Below, in pieces: positions 1 to 6,135 of a DNA stretch of 12,970 bases; within the stretch, counting starts at the first letter, position 1; each line of letters starts with the position of its first letter. This DNA comes from an uncultured Eubacteriales bacterium (lineage in GTDB: Bacteria; Bacillota; Clostridia; Peptostreptococcales; Anaerovoracaceae). The translations under genes and the position numbers were made by a program. The stretch spans positions 1 to 12,970 of the forward strand of contig URWB01000068.1 of assembly GCA_900551415.1 (NCBI GenBank), written 5' to 3'. Below the pieces are notes generated by a model, which worked only from the letters and a program-made list of their open reading frames with translations, was not told where the DNA came from and did no database searches.

Positions 1-850
1 TTCCGTCAGAGAGGTCGGTTCCGAGACTTTCGGCACCCGTACCGAGATGAAGAACATCAACTCCTTTAAGGCCATCGAGCGAGCCATCGCCTTTGAAGCC
101 CAACGGCAGATCGACGCGCTGGAATTCGGCGAGAGCATCGTACAGGAGACCAGACGATGGGATGACAACCGCAGCAAGACCTATTCGATGCGTTCCAAAG
201 AGAATGCGCAGGACTACCGCTATTTCCCGGAGCCGGACATTCCGCCGATTGCTATCGACGAGGTGATGATGCAGCGTCTGACCGAGGCCCAGCCGGAGAT
301 GGCGGAAGCTAAGCAGAAACGCTATATGAGAGATTACGGCATGAGCGAAAAGACGGCGGGCATCCTGACTGAGGAAAAGCATTTCGCGGAGATTTTTGAA
401 CGGACGGCTGCCTTGAGCGGTGAGCCGGAGGAAACCGCAAACTGGCTGATCGGCCATACGATTTATCTGATGGGGCAGCACAAAATCGACGCAGCGGCGG
501 TTGCCATCGTGCCGGAGATTTTTGCGAAGTTCGTCAAGATGATGGCAAGCGGCAAAGTCAACCGCGTGATGGGTAAGGAACTTTTTGAGAAAGTATTCGA
601 GGGCGATCCGGCGTTTGACATCGAAAGCTATGTGCAGGAACACCATATGGAAGCCATTGAGGACGACGGCGCGATCAAGCAGGTCGTACAGGCGGTCCTG
701 GACGAGCATGAAGCAGTGATTGCGCAGTACAAGGCAGGCGATGAAAAAGTCTACGGATTCTTCATCGGACAGTGCATGCGTCGCCTGCAGGGAAAGGCTG
801 ATCCGGTACTGGTCAACAAGCTGGTAAAAGAGGAAATCACACATAGGTAG
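1..850 (+). CDS. gatB: Asp-tRNA(Asn)/Glu-tRNA(Gln) amidotransferase subunit B, 3' part
   Basis: The reading frame is open from base 2 to the TAG at 848-850, about 282 residues, so the first ~190-200 residues of a usually ~475-residue protein lie outside the window. GatB is the subunit of the GatCAB amidotransferase that binds and phosphorylates mischarged Asp-tRNA(Asn) or Glu-tRNA(Gln), while GatA supplies ammonia from glutamine. The visible part carries family hallmarks: FGTRTEMKNINSF near the start, VQETRRWDD, YSMRSKENAQDYRYFPEPD, and then the helical YqeY-like tail domain that grips the tRNA (from about EKHFAEIFERTA to the end). The ATG at 47 lies inside the conserved RTExKNxNSF motif and is not the true start. 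The next gene is a non-discriminating-type AspRS, which would supply the mischarged Asp-tRNA(Asn) substrate. gatC and gatA are expected upstream but are not visible. Confidence 0.96.
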   Translation, partial: SVREVGSETFGTRTEMKNINSFKAIERAIAFEAQRQIDALEFGESIVQETRRWDDNRSKTYSMRSKENAQDYRYFPEPDIPPIAIDEVMMQRLTEAQPEMAEAKQKRYMRDYGMSEKTAGILTEEKHFAEIFERTAALSGEPEETANWLIGHTIYLMGQHKIDAAAVAIVPEIFAKFVKMMASGKVNRVMGKELFEKVFEGDPAFDIESYVQEHHMEAIEDDGAIKQVVQAVLDEHEAVIAQYKAGDEKVYGFFIGQCMRRLQGKADPVLVNKLVKEEITHR

Positions 851-928
851 ACAGGCGGGGCGGCAAATGCGCAAGGTAAAATCTGCTGTGTGCGCGCGAA
901 AATAATCATAGAAAGAATGGAAACAGTC

Positions 929-2296
929 ATGAAATATATCGATTTACAGCAGTCGCGAGATGCACGCGACATCGAAATCATCATCAAGAAGTTTAAAGAG
1001 GGGACGCTGCAGGACGGTGACCCGGTAAGTGTGAAAGGCGCGATCCATCACATCAAGGATATGGGCGAGTTCGCCTTTGTCAATGTCAGAAGCCCCAGAC
1101 GCGTATTCCAGTGCGTCTGGGAAGCAGGAAAATCGTCCTTTGATATTCACGATATCCAGCCGGAGGACTGGGTGTTTCTCGACGGCCGGATCGCCGCCGA
1201 TGCGCGGAGTCCGCTGGGCTTCGACATCCGAATGGAAACCATTACGAAGGTCGGCGGCGCGGTCGGCAGTCTGCCGCTTGAAATCTCCAATGACCGCAAG
1301 ATCAAAAATCTGCAGCTGGATACGATGCTCAACAACCGGGTGGTCGCCCTGCGTAACCCACGCATCCGCGCGATCATGCGTGTCGCGGACGGCGTGATGT
1401 ACGGCTTTCGCAGCTTCCTGCGGGAAGAGGGCTTCGTGGAGTTCGTGCCGCCGAAGCTGGTCATGGGCGGCGCCGAGGGCGGCGCGGATATGTTCATGGT
1501 CAAATATTTCGACCAGCGCGCGTATCTGAATCAGAGTCCGCAGCAATACAAGCAGGCGATGGTCGGCGTCTTTGAAAAGGTCTTCACCGTCGGGCCGGTG
1601 TTCCGCGGCGAGAATTCCAACACACCGCGCCATCTGACAGAGTTTCAAGGCATGGATCTGGAAATGGGCTTTATCAACAGCTTTGAGGACCTGATGGAGC
1701 TGGAAGCGCGCATGTTTGTCTCCATCTTCGATCTGTTGAACCGGGAATATGCGGACGAACTGGATCTGGTGCTGGGAAAGGGCCAGCGGCTGCCGGACTT
1801 GAAAACCGTACAGATCCCGCAGATCCGTTTTGCCGATGCCAAGGAGCTCTACGCCAAAACCAGCGGCAAAAAGATCACCGATCCGGTAGACCTTTCGCCG
1901 GAGGAAGAAAAATGGCTGGGACAGCATTTCCTCGCGGAAACCGGTTCTCCGTTGGTGTTTGTGACCCATTATCCGTCGGTCAAACGGCCGTTCTACGCGA
2001 TGGATGATCCGGAGAATCCGCGCTATACGCTCAGCTATGATCTGCTTTTGCATGGACTGGAGATCACCACCGGCGGACAGCGCATCCATGATTATGAACA
2101 GCAGGTTGCCAAAATGAAAAAGCACCATATGGATCCGGCTGACTTTGAAAACTACCTGACCATGCACAAATACGGCCTGCCGCCGCATGGCGGTTTCGGT
2201 CTGGGTATGGAGCGCGTGGTCGAAAAGCTCCTCGGACTGGAAAACATCCGCGAAGCGGCGGCATTCCCGCGTGACAGAAACCGTCTGCAGCCATAG
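929..2296 (+). CDS. aspS: Aspartyl-tRNA synthetase, archaeal/eukaryotic type, probably non-discriminating (Asp/Asn)
   Basis: Class IIb aminoacyl-tRNA synthetase of 455 residues, the length of the archaeal AspRS type; the bacterial type is near 590 because of its GAD insertion. Domains: an N-terminal OB-fold anticodon-binding domain (about residues 25-110), then the class II catalytic core. Visible motifs: EGGADMF and NQSPQQYKQ in the aspartate/ATP pocket region; motif 2 FRGENSNTPRHLTEF from F225, with Arg226 and Glu228; motif 3 GLGMER at 424-429, followed by FPRDRNRL. The OB-fold has His40-His41 in GAIHHIKDMG, where discriminating archaeal enzymes tend to carry Trp, and a Pro95 in the anticodon loop region (ARSPLGF). 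Both are features linked to tRNA(Asn) acceptance, but the alignment was by eye. The gatB neighbour 78 nt upstream supports that reading. The start is uncertain: ATG 929 is chosen because MKYIDL begins the conserved part; ATG 917 and GTG 890 are in frame. AsnRS is a less likely alternative. Confidence 0.9.
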   Translation: MKYIDLQQSRDARDIEIIIKKFKEGTLQDGDPVSVKGAIHHIKDMGEFAFVNVRSPRRVFQCVWEAGKSSFDIHDIQPEDWVFLDGRIAADARSPLGFDIRMETITKVGGAVGSLPLEISNDRKIKNLQLDTMLNNRVVALRNPRIRAIMRVADGVMYGFRSFLREEGFVEFVPPKLVMGGAEGGADMFMVKYFDQRAYLNQSPQQYKQAMVGVFEKVFTVGPVFRGENSNTPRHLTEFQGMDLEMGFINSFEDLMELEARMFVSIFDLLNREYADELDLVLGKGQRLPDLKTVQIPQIRFADAKELYAKTSGKKITDPVDLSPEEEKWLGQHFLAETGSPLVFVTHYPSVKRPFYAMDDPENPRYTLSYDLLLHGLEITTGGQRIHDYEQQVAKMKKHHMDPADFENYLTMHKYGLPPHGGFGLGMERVVEKLLGLENIREAAAFPRDRNRLQP

Positions 2297-2529
2297 CGCG
2301 CGGAGCATTGCCTGTCGCAAAAAATCGCGCCCATTCTCTGCCCGCGCCTGCCGCGTCCTCTCACGCGTTTTCCTTTTGAACCTGCCGCGTCCCTTCGCGC
2401 AAAGCTTGCGGTGTTCCGCATTGTGAGAACTGAAAGCACGTATAAAGGCTGCGACCCGCCGGGATAGCGAAGGCCGCATGTGGGCGCTACGGGGAAAGTA
2501 AAGTTTTGCGTGCGTGCGCGGAGCAAAAG

Positions 2530-2538
2530 TGGTATGAT
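2530..2538 (+). promoter_or_regulatory. Extended -10 promoter candidate for the CoA-transferase gene
   Basis: TGGTATGAT: a TG dinucleotide one base before TATGAT (2533-2538), the extended -10 form. No good -35 lies at 16-18 nt; TTGCGT at 2506 is 21 nt away. The site sits about 60 nt before the start codon. Confidence 0.5.
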
Positions 2539-2584
2539 AAGAAGGTACACGAAGACCTTTGCAGGTGGTCTGGAGGACAGGACG

Positions 2585-2591
2585 AAAGGAG
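2585..2591 (+). promoter_or_regulatory. Ribosome binding site that fixes the CoA-transferase start
   Basis: AAAGGAG lies 6 nt before ATG 2598. This favours that start over the in-frame TTG at 2559, which has no such site. Confidence 0.75.
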
Positions 2592-2597
2592 ACAAAG

Positions 2598-3974
2598 ATG
2601 CAGTCAAATAATTATAAACTGGAATATGAAAGCAAGCGGGTTTCGGCAGAGACAGCAGCACAGGTCGTGCGCAACGGATACCGCGTGCATTTCGGTACCG
2701 GCGCGGGTATTGTCGATACGATGGATAAGGCACTCGCGATGCGCGTGTCTGAGCTGCGGGATGTTACGATTTTATCGACGGTGGGAATCCACGAGGAACC
2801 TCTGGCTACTTATCGGGCTGCCGCAGCACTCGGAGAGGAAGGACCGAAGCATGTGCGCTTTACTTCCGCGCATTTCAGTGCTTTCGACCGCCGCATGGCA
2901 GACGAAGGAAACTGCTGGTACATGCCGATGATGTTCTGCGAACTGCCGGAGCTTTGGAATGACAATGGCAATCACATCGATGTCGCGATGTTTCAGGTCG
3001 GACCGATGGACAGCAACGGGGATTTTAACCTCGGACCGCAGGTCGCGGATATGCTGGGCGTCATTCGCGGCGCGCGCAAGATCGTCGTGGAGGTCAATGA
3101 AAACATGCCGTTTGCTTACGGCTATAGCAACGAGATTAATATTAAAGACGTAGACTATATCGTCGAGGGCGAAAATCTGCCGCTGGCAGAGTTGAAAATG
3201 AAGGCACCGTCCGCAGAGGATCAGGAGATCGCCAATCATGTCGTGCAGAATCTGGAAAGCGGTTCCACCATTCAAATCGGTATCGGAGGTCTGCCGTCGT
3301 CAGTCGGCTCCTTATTGGCGAATTCTGATATCAATGAACTGAATATTCATACAGAAATGTTCGTGGATGCGTATTTGGATCTTTACGCGGCGGGCAAGAT
3401 CGTCAATAAGATCAATCTGCCGATGAACCATGGCAGAGCGGTTTATTCCTTTGCGGCCGGCAGCAAGCGGCTCTATGATTTTATCAACAACAATCCGACC
3501 TGCTGCTGCGCGCCGGTCGAGTGGGTCAACAACTGCACGAACATCGCGGAGATCAACAAATTCGTTTCCATCAACAGTTGTATCGCGGTCGATATTTACG
3601 GGCAGGTCTGTGCGGAGACCGCCGGTTATAAACAGGTCAGCGGTACCGGCGGTCAGCTCGACTTCGTAATCGGCGCCTACCGTTCCAACGGCGGCAAGAG
3701 CTTCTTATGCCTGCCGTCCACCAGAACGCTCAAGGACGGCAGGCGCGTATCCCTGATCACACCGATTCTGCCGCCGGGCTCTGTGGTCACGACACCACGT
3801 TCCTGTACCGGCTTTATCGTGACAGAATACGGTGCGGTCAATCTCAAGGGCAAGTCCACCTGGGAACGCGCAGAAATGCTGATCGGCATCTCCCATCCGG
3901 ATTTTCGCGATGATATGATACGCGAGGCCGAAAAAATGGGCATCTGGTCAAACACCAGCAAACGGGAATATTAA
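2598..3974 (+). CDS. CoA-transferase of the acetyl-CoA hydrolase/transferase (Cat2-like) family
   Basis: 458 residues, within the usual length of class I acyl-CoA:carboxylate CoA-transferases such as butyryl-CoA:acetate and 4-hydroxybutyrate CoA-transferases. These cytoplasmic enzymes swap CoA between an acyl-CoA and acetate or another acid through a glutamyl-CoA thioester. The N-terminal domain includes HFSAFDR and FQVGPMDSNGDFNLG. The C-terminal domain has the glycine loop GIGGLP at 228-233 and the probable nucleophile Glu253 in HTEMF. Later motifs are CAPVEWVNN, VSINSCIAVDIYGQV, SGTGGQLDFV and ITEYG-like VTEYGAVNL, all standard for the family. Three consecutive cysteines precede APVEW. The substrate is unknown: butyryl-CoA/acetate exchange in fermentation is plausible but 4-hydroxybutyrate, hydroxyvalerate or succinate types are not excluded. 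It appears monocistronic, with its own promoter candidate and a terminator right after it. Confidence 0.88.
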   Translation: MQSNNYKLEYESKRVSAETAAQVVRNGYRVHFGTGAGIVDTMDKALAMRVSELRDVTILSTVGIHEEPLATYRAAAALGEEGPKHVRFTSAHFSAFDRRMADEGNCWYMPMMFCELPELWNDNGNHIDVAMFQVGPMDSNGDFNLGPQVADMLGVIRGARKIVVEVNENMPFAYGYSNEINIKDVDYIVEGENLPLAELKMKAPSAEDQEIANHVVQNLESGSTIQIGIGGLPSSVGSLLANSDINELNIHTEMFVDAYLDLYAAGKIVNKINLPMNHGRAVYSFAAGSKRLYDFINNNPTCCCAPVEWVNNCTNIAEINKFVSINSCIAVDIYGQVCAETAGYKQVSGTGGQLDFVIGAYRSNGGKSFLCLPSTRTLKDGRRVSLITPILPPGSVVTTPRSCTGFIVTEYGAVNLKGKSTWERAEMLIGISHPDFRDDMIREAEKMGIWSNTSKREY

Positions 3975-3988
3975 AACGGAATCAAATC

Positions 3989-4049
3989 AAAAAACAGTAT
4001 CGCGCGAAAGGCTGGCGTAAGGGCCGGCTATGCGGGGTGCTGTTTTTTT
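3989..4049 (+). terminator. Intrinsic terminator after the CoA-transferase gene
   Basis: A long hairpin ends in seven T. The inner stem GGCTGGC (4010-4016) pairs with GCCGGCT (4023-4029) around a GTAAGG loop, with one G-T pair at each of two positions. A second segment CGCG (4003-4006) pairs with TGCG (4031-4034). The base CAGTATC (3995-4001) pairs with GGTGCTG (4036-4042, one G-T pair). The left side starts with A6, so the hairpin could also end transcription from the other strand. Confidence 0.9.
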
Positions 4050-4071
4050 ATGTAAAAATTCAAAAAAGGCA

Positions 4072-4100
4072 TTGAAATGAAAACAAAAATGTGTTAATGT
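4072..4100 (+). promoter_or_regulatory. Promoter of the regulator gene and probably of the operon
   Basis: TTGAAA (4072-4077), 17-nt spacer, TAATGT (4095-4100) with an extended TG at 4092-4093. The predicted transcription start is near 4107, giving a roughly 85-nt leader in an A/T-rich tract that stands out from the GC-rich genes. Confidence 0.65.
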
Positions 4101-4122
4101 TTTGTTAAACGTAAACGAAACA
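4098..4122. repeat. Inverted repeat overlapping the -10 and start of transcription (candidate operator)
   Basis: Arms TGTTTTGTT (4098-4106) and AACGAAACA (4114-4122) match at 8 of 9 positions around a 7-nt spacer. The location over the -10 box and the start site suits a repressor site, perhaps for the gene just downstream (autoregulation is inferred). Confidence 0.5.
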
Positions 4123-4142
4123 GAAAAATGTTTATAAATACG

Positions 4143-4152
4143 CAAACGTTTG
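4143..4152. repeat. Perfect 10-bp palindrome in the leader
   Basis: CAAACGTTTG lies 40 nt before the regulator start codon. It shares the AAACG core with the inverted repeat at 4098-4122, so it may be a second half or full operator. Confidence 0.4.
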
Positions 4153-4191
4153 ATAAAAACATAGATGCAATAAGAGGGAGGCACACGCTGT

Positions 4192-4725
4192 ATGGAATTC
4201 AAGGAACTGACATTGGAAGAATTGATTCAGGGCTATGTTCGGTTAGATGAGGAACAGGTGTATCAATGCATCTTTTGCGGCGAAAGATTTGAAGAGGGGC
4301 TGATCTATACCTCACGCGGCAGATCCGTGAGCGCGCACCGCGCCATGCAGGAGCACCTCTTCGACGAACATGGCGGCGTGTTTGAAAGCCTTTTGGAAAT
4401 GGATAAGCAGGTAAACGGGCTTTCGGACAGCCAAAAGGAGGTCCTAGAGGGTATGTACCGCCAAAAGGACAATAAGGCGCTCTGCGAGGCCATGTCGATC
4501 AGCGTCGCGACCGTACGAACGCATAAATTCAACTTGCAGAAGATGAAGCGGGAAGCGAGAGTTTTTTTGGCAATCATGGAGCAGATCGAGAACGAGGAGC
4601 TCGTTGCCGCGCGCAAGCGTCTCGACTTGCAGGAAGATGCGCATACTCCGCGCAAACCGCATTTCGATCCGCAGTTCGCTGCGAATCTCCTGCATCCGTT
4701 CTTTACGCAGTATAATTTGAAATAG
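4192..4725 (+). CDS. Small transcriptional regulator: C2H2-type zinc site plus LuxR-like HTH
   Basis: 177 residues. The N-terminal part carries Cys26-x2-Cys29 (CIFCGERFEEG) and His55-x4-His60 (HLFDEH), a likely zinc-binding knuckle. Residues about 77-125 form a helix-turn-helix: LSDSQKEVLEGMY, then NKALCEAMSISVATVRTHKFNLQKMKREA, resembling the LuxR/sigma-4 type (a stepwise 'switch on if it is already on the DNA' scan: SVATVRTHKFNLQ is the recognition helix region). Helix FLAIMEQIENEELVAARKRL follows, with a basic C-terminal tail. The architecture resembles a Bacillota group of HTH proteins with an N-terminal zinc knuckle; I do not recognise a named member. ATG 4192 follows AGGGAGG (4175-4181) by 10 nt. 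It is the first gene of the unit, behind its own promoter and inverted repeats, and 69 nt before an MFS gene. The likely role is control of the downstream transport/peptidase genes in response to an unknown signal. Confidence 0.75.
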   Translation: MEFKELTLEELIQGYVRLDEEQVYQCIFCGERFEEGLIYTSRGRSVSAHRAMQEHLFDEHGGVFESLLEMDKQVNGLSDSQKEVLEGMYRQKDNKALCEAMSISVATVRTHKFNLQKMKREARVFLAIMEQIENEELVAARKRLDLQEDAHTPRKPHFDPQFAANLLHPFFTQYNLK

Positions 4726-4744
4726 ATTTGAAATGTATGCTTTA

Positions 4745-4769
4745 CGCAATCAGTCACTGACTGATTGCG
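4745..4769. repeat. 25-nt perfect palindrome between regulator and transporter genes
   Basis: CGCAATCAGTCA (4745-4756) and its exact complement TGACTGATTGCG (4758-4769) flank a single C. As RNA it would form an 11-bp stem with a 3-nt loop. No T-run follows, so it is not a standard terminator. It ends 15 nt before the AGGAGG (4784-4789) of the transporter gene. It could be an operator, an RNA-processing site, or a device that tunes expression below the regulator gene. Confidence 0.7.
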
Positions 4770-4794
4770 CTATGCGGAAAGACAGGAGGGCTAT

Positions 4795-6135
4795 ATGATG
4801 GAACATGCGCAATCTGTGCAGCAAAGACAAAAGAGAAATCTGATTTTGTTCATCGTCAGCTATGTGATCAATAATCTGGCGAGCGGCATTTTATATGATA
4901 CCTATGTCAACTATCTGCAGGAGGTATCTCTGTCGACGGCAACGTCTTTTTGGGCGTTTTACGGCTATGCGACGTTTTTGAGCGCCTTCATTCTGCTTTT
5001 GGCGCCGAAGAGCGGCTACAAGAAGCTGCTGCTGTTCTGCGCATCGGCTACTTCAGCGGCATTCTTCTGCGTCGTCTATATCAAATCGGAGATGGTCTTT
5101 TATCTATCAACCCTGCTGGCGCTGACCGGCGTACAGCTGCATTTCATCATGCTGGCTCCATATGTGGCAGCCTACGCGGATCATGCGGGAGGCAAAAGCA
5201 TCGACTGGTATACGCGTACCTATTATATGGGCTATGTCGGATATTTTCTGACTACGTTTTTGGGCGGCGCGGCGACCGTCAAGCTCTTTTCCGTACACGC
5301 GGGATTTTCCTATGCCGAGGCGAAAGCACAGACCGCCTATATCGCGGAGGTGTCAAAGAGCGTCCGCACTGCCTATCTTGACGGAAACAGAGATGTGCTG
5401 ATCATCACCGGCCTTGTGACGCTGCTTTCCATTCTCCCGATTTTATTCATCCACGAAAAAAAAGAGGACTATGCGGCAGTAAAAGAAGAAACAGAGCAGA
5501 AGCAGAGCCTGCGGGAGAGAGCCCGAGATATCATCAGTGTATTGTTCCGCAAGGACGCGTTGATGTACCTGCTGTATTGGGCGTTGATTTCCTTTGCCAT
5601 GGGACTCTTCACCTCCTATTATACGGTATTTCTCAATCGGAATCTGCATATCGACAAGGCGACCGCGTCGCTTTTGGTTTCGATTTCCTACGCTGCGATT
5701 GTGCTGTTCATGCTGTTTACGCCGTATGTGGTCAAAAAGCTGGGAACGGTGGGAACCATCTGTTTTACGGTTCTGCTGTCCGTACCGTTTATGCTGATCA
5801 TCGCAAACGGAGACCGGTTCGGTAAAGCGATGATCCCGATGGTCGGCATCGGACTGTTTATGCGGGCGGGTCTTGCCAATCTGGGAAGCCCTGCGGAAAG
5901 CTCGCTTTCAATGATGATCGCGCCGAAGCATCTGCGTCCGGCCTTTACCTCTGTGGTGAATTTTATGGCAGGCATCGTCAGCATCGTCAGCGGTAATTTT
6001 ACGGGAAAATTTCTCTTCGCAACGCAGGAGGGATATCGCAGCGCGTATTATATCGCAGCCGCCTTATATTTCCTCGCCGCTCTGGTCATGGTGACACTGT
6101 TTCAGAAGTACAACAGAAAAGAGGAGGAAGCATGA
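4795..6135 (+). CDS. MFS transporter (first of two)
   Basis: 446 residues, strongly hydrophobic, with about twelve predicted membrane spans. A charged central loop (about residues 219-245, EKKEDYAAVKEETEQKQ) separates the two six-helix halves in the usual MFS way. A soluble stretch of about 35 residues (about 163-199, including SYAEAKAQTAYIAEVSKSV) is inserted before the sixth span, which is unusual. The canonical motif A (GxxxDRxGRR) is not clear after TM2; instead there is a short APKSGYKK. ATG 4795 and ATG 4798 are both possible; AGGAGG at 4784-4789 leaves 5 or 8 nt. An in-frame TTG at 4765 lies inside the palindrome and is rejected. The stop overlaps the next gene by 4 nt (ATGA), indicating translational coupling to the M32 homologue. 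The substrate is unknown; peptide-like compounds are suggested only by the neighbours. Confidence 0.85.
   Translation: MMEHAQSVQQRQKRNLILFIVSYVINNLASGILYDTYVNYLQEVSLSTATSFWAFYGYATFLSAFILLLAPKSGYKKLLLFCASATSAAFFCVVYIKSEMVFYLSTLLALTGVQLHFIMLAPYVAAYADHAGGKSIDWYTRTYYMGYVGYFLTTFLGGAATVKLFSVHAGFSYAEAKAQTAYIAEVSKSVRTAYLDGNRDVLIITGLVTLLSILPILFIHEKKEDYAAVKEETEQKQSLRERARDIISVLFRKDALMYLLYWALISFAMGLFTSYYTVFLNRNLHIDKATASLLVSISYAAIVLFMLFTPYVVKKLGTVGTICFTVLLSVPFMLIIANGDRFGKAMIPMVGIGLFMRAGLANLGSPAESSLSMMIAPKHLRPAFTSVVNFMAGIVSIVSGNFTGKFLFATQEGYRSAYYIAAALYFLAALVMVTLFQKYNRKEEEA

Larger units (their letters stand above)
2297..2597. other. Intergenic region, GC-rich with a 12-bp direct repeat
   Basis: No gene is supported here. 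The left half is pyrimidine-rich on the + strand. It contains the 12-mer CCTGCCGCGTCC twice (2347-2358 and 2381-2392, 34 nt apart), each copy followed by a T/C-rich and GCG-containing tail. I see no clear terminator for the AspRS gene. The right end holds the promoter and ribosome site of the CoA-transferase gene. Confidence 0.6.

Noticed and set aside
851..928. T-box or other riboswitch before the AspRS gene
   Set aside because: The gap is only 78 nt, with no T-box sequence, specifier stem or terminator hairpin.
944..2479. Long open frame on the minus strand (511 codons) opposite the AspRS gene
   Set aside because: It is rich in Arg/His, matches no family I know, and mirrors a gene with clear motifs; it is an antisense shadow of GC-rich coding sequence.
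4745..4769. Palindrome as an intrinsic terminator of the regulator gene
   Set aside because: No T-run on either side; it is followed by CTATGCGG, and the operon seems to continue.
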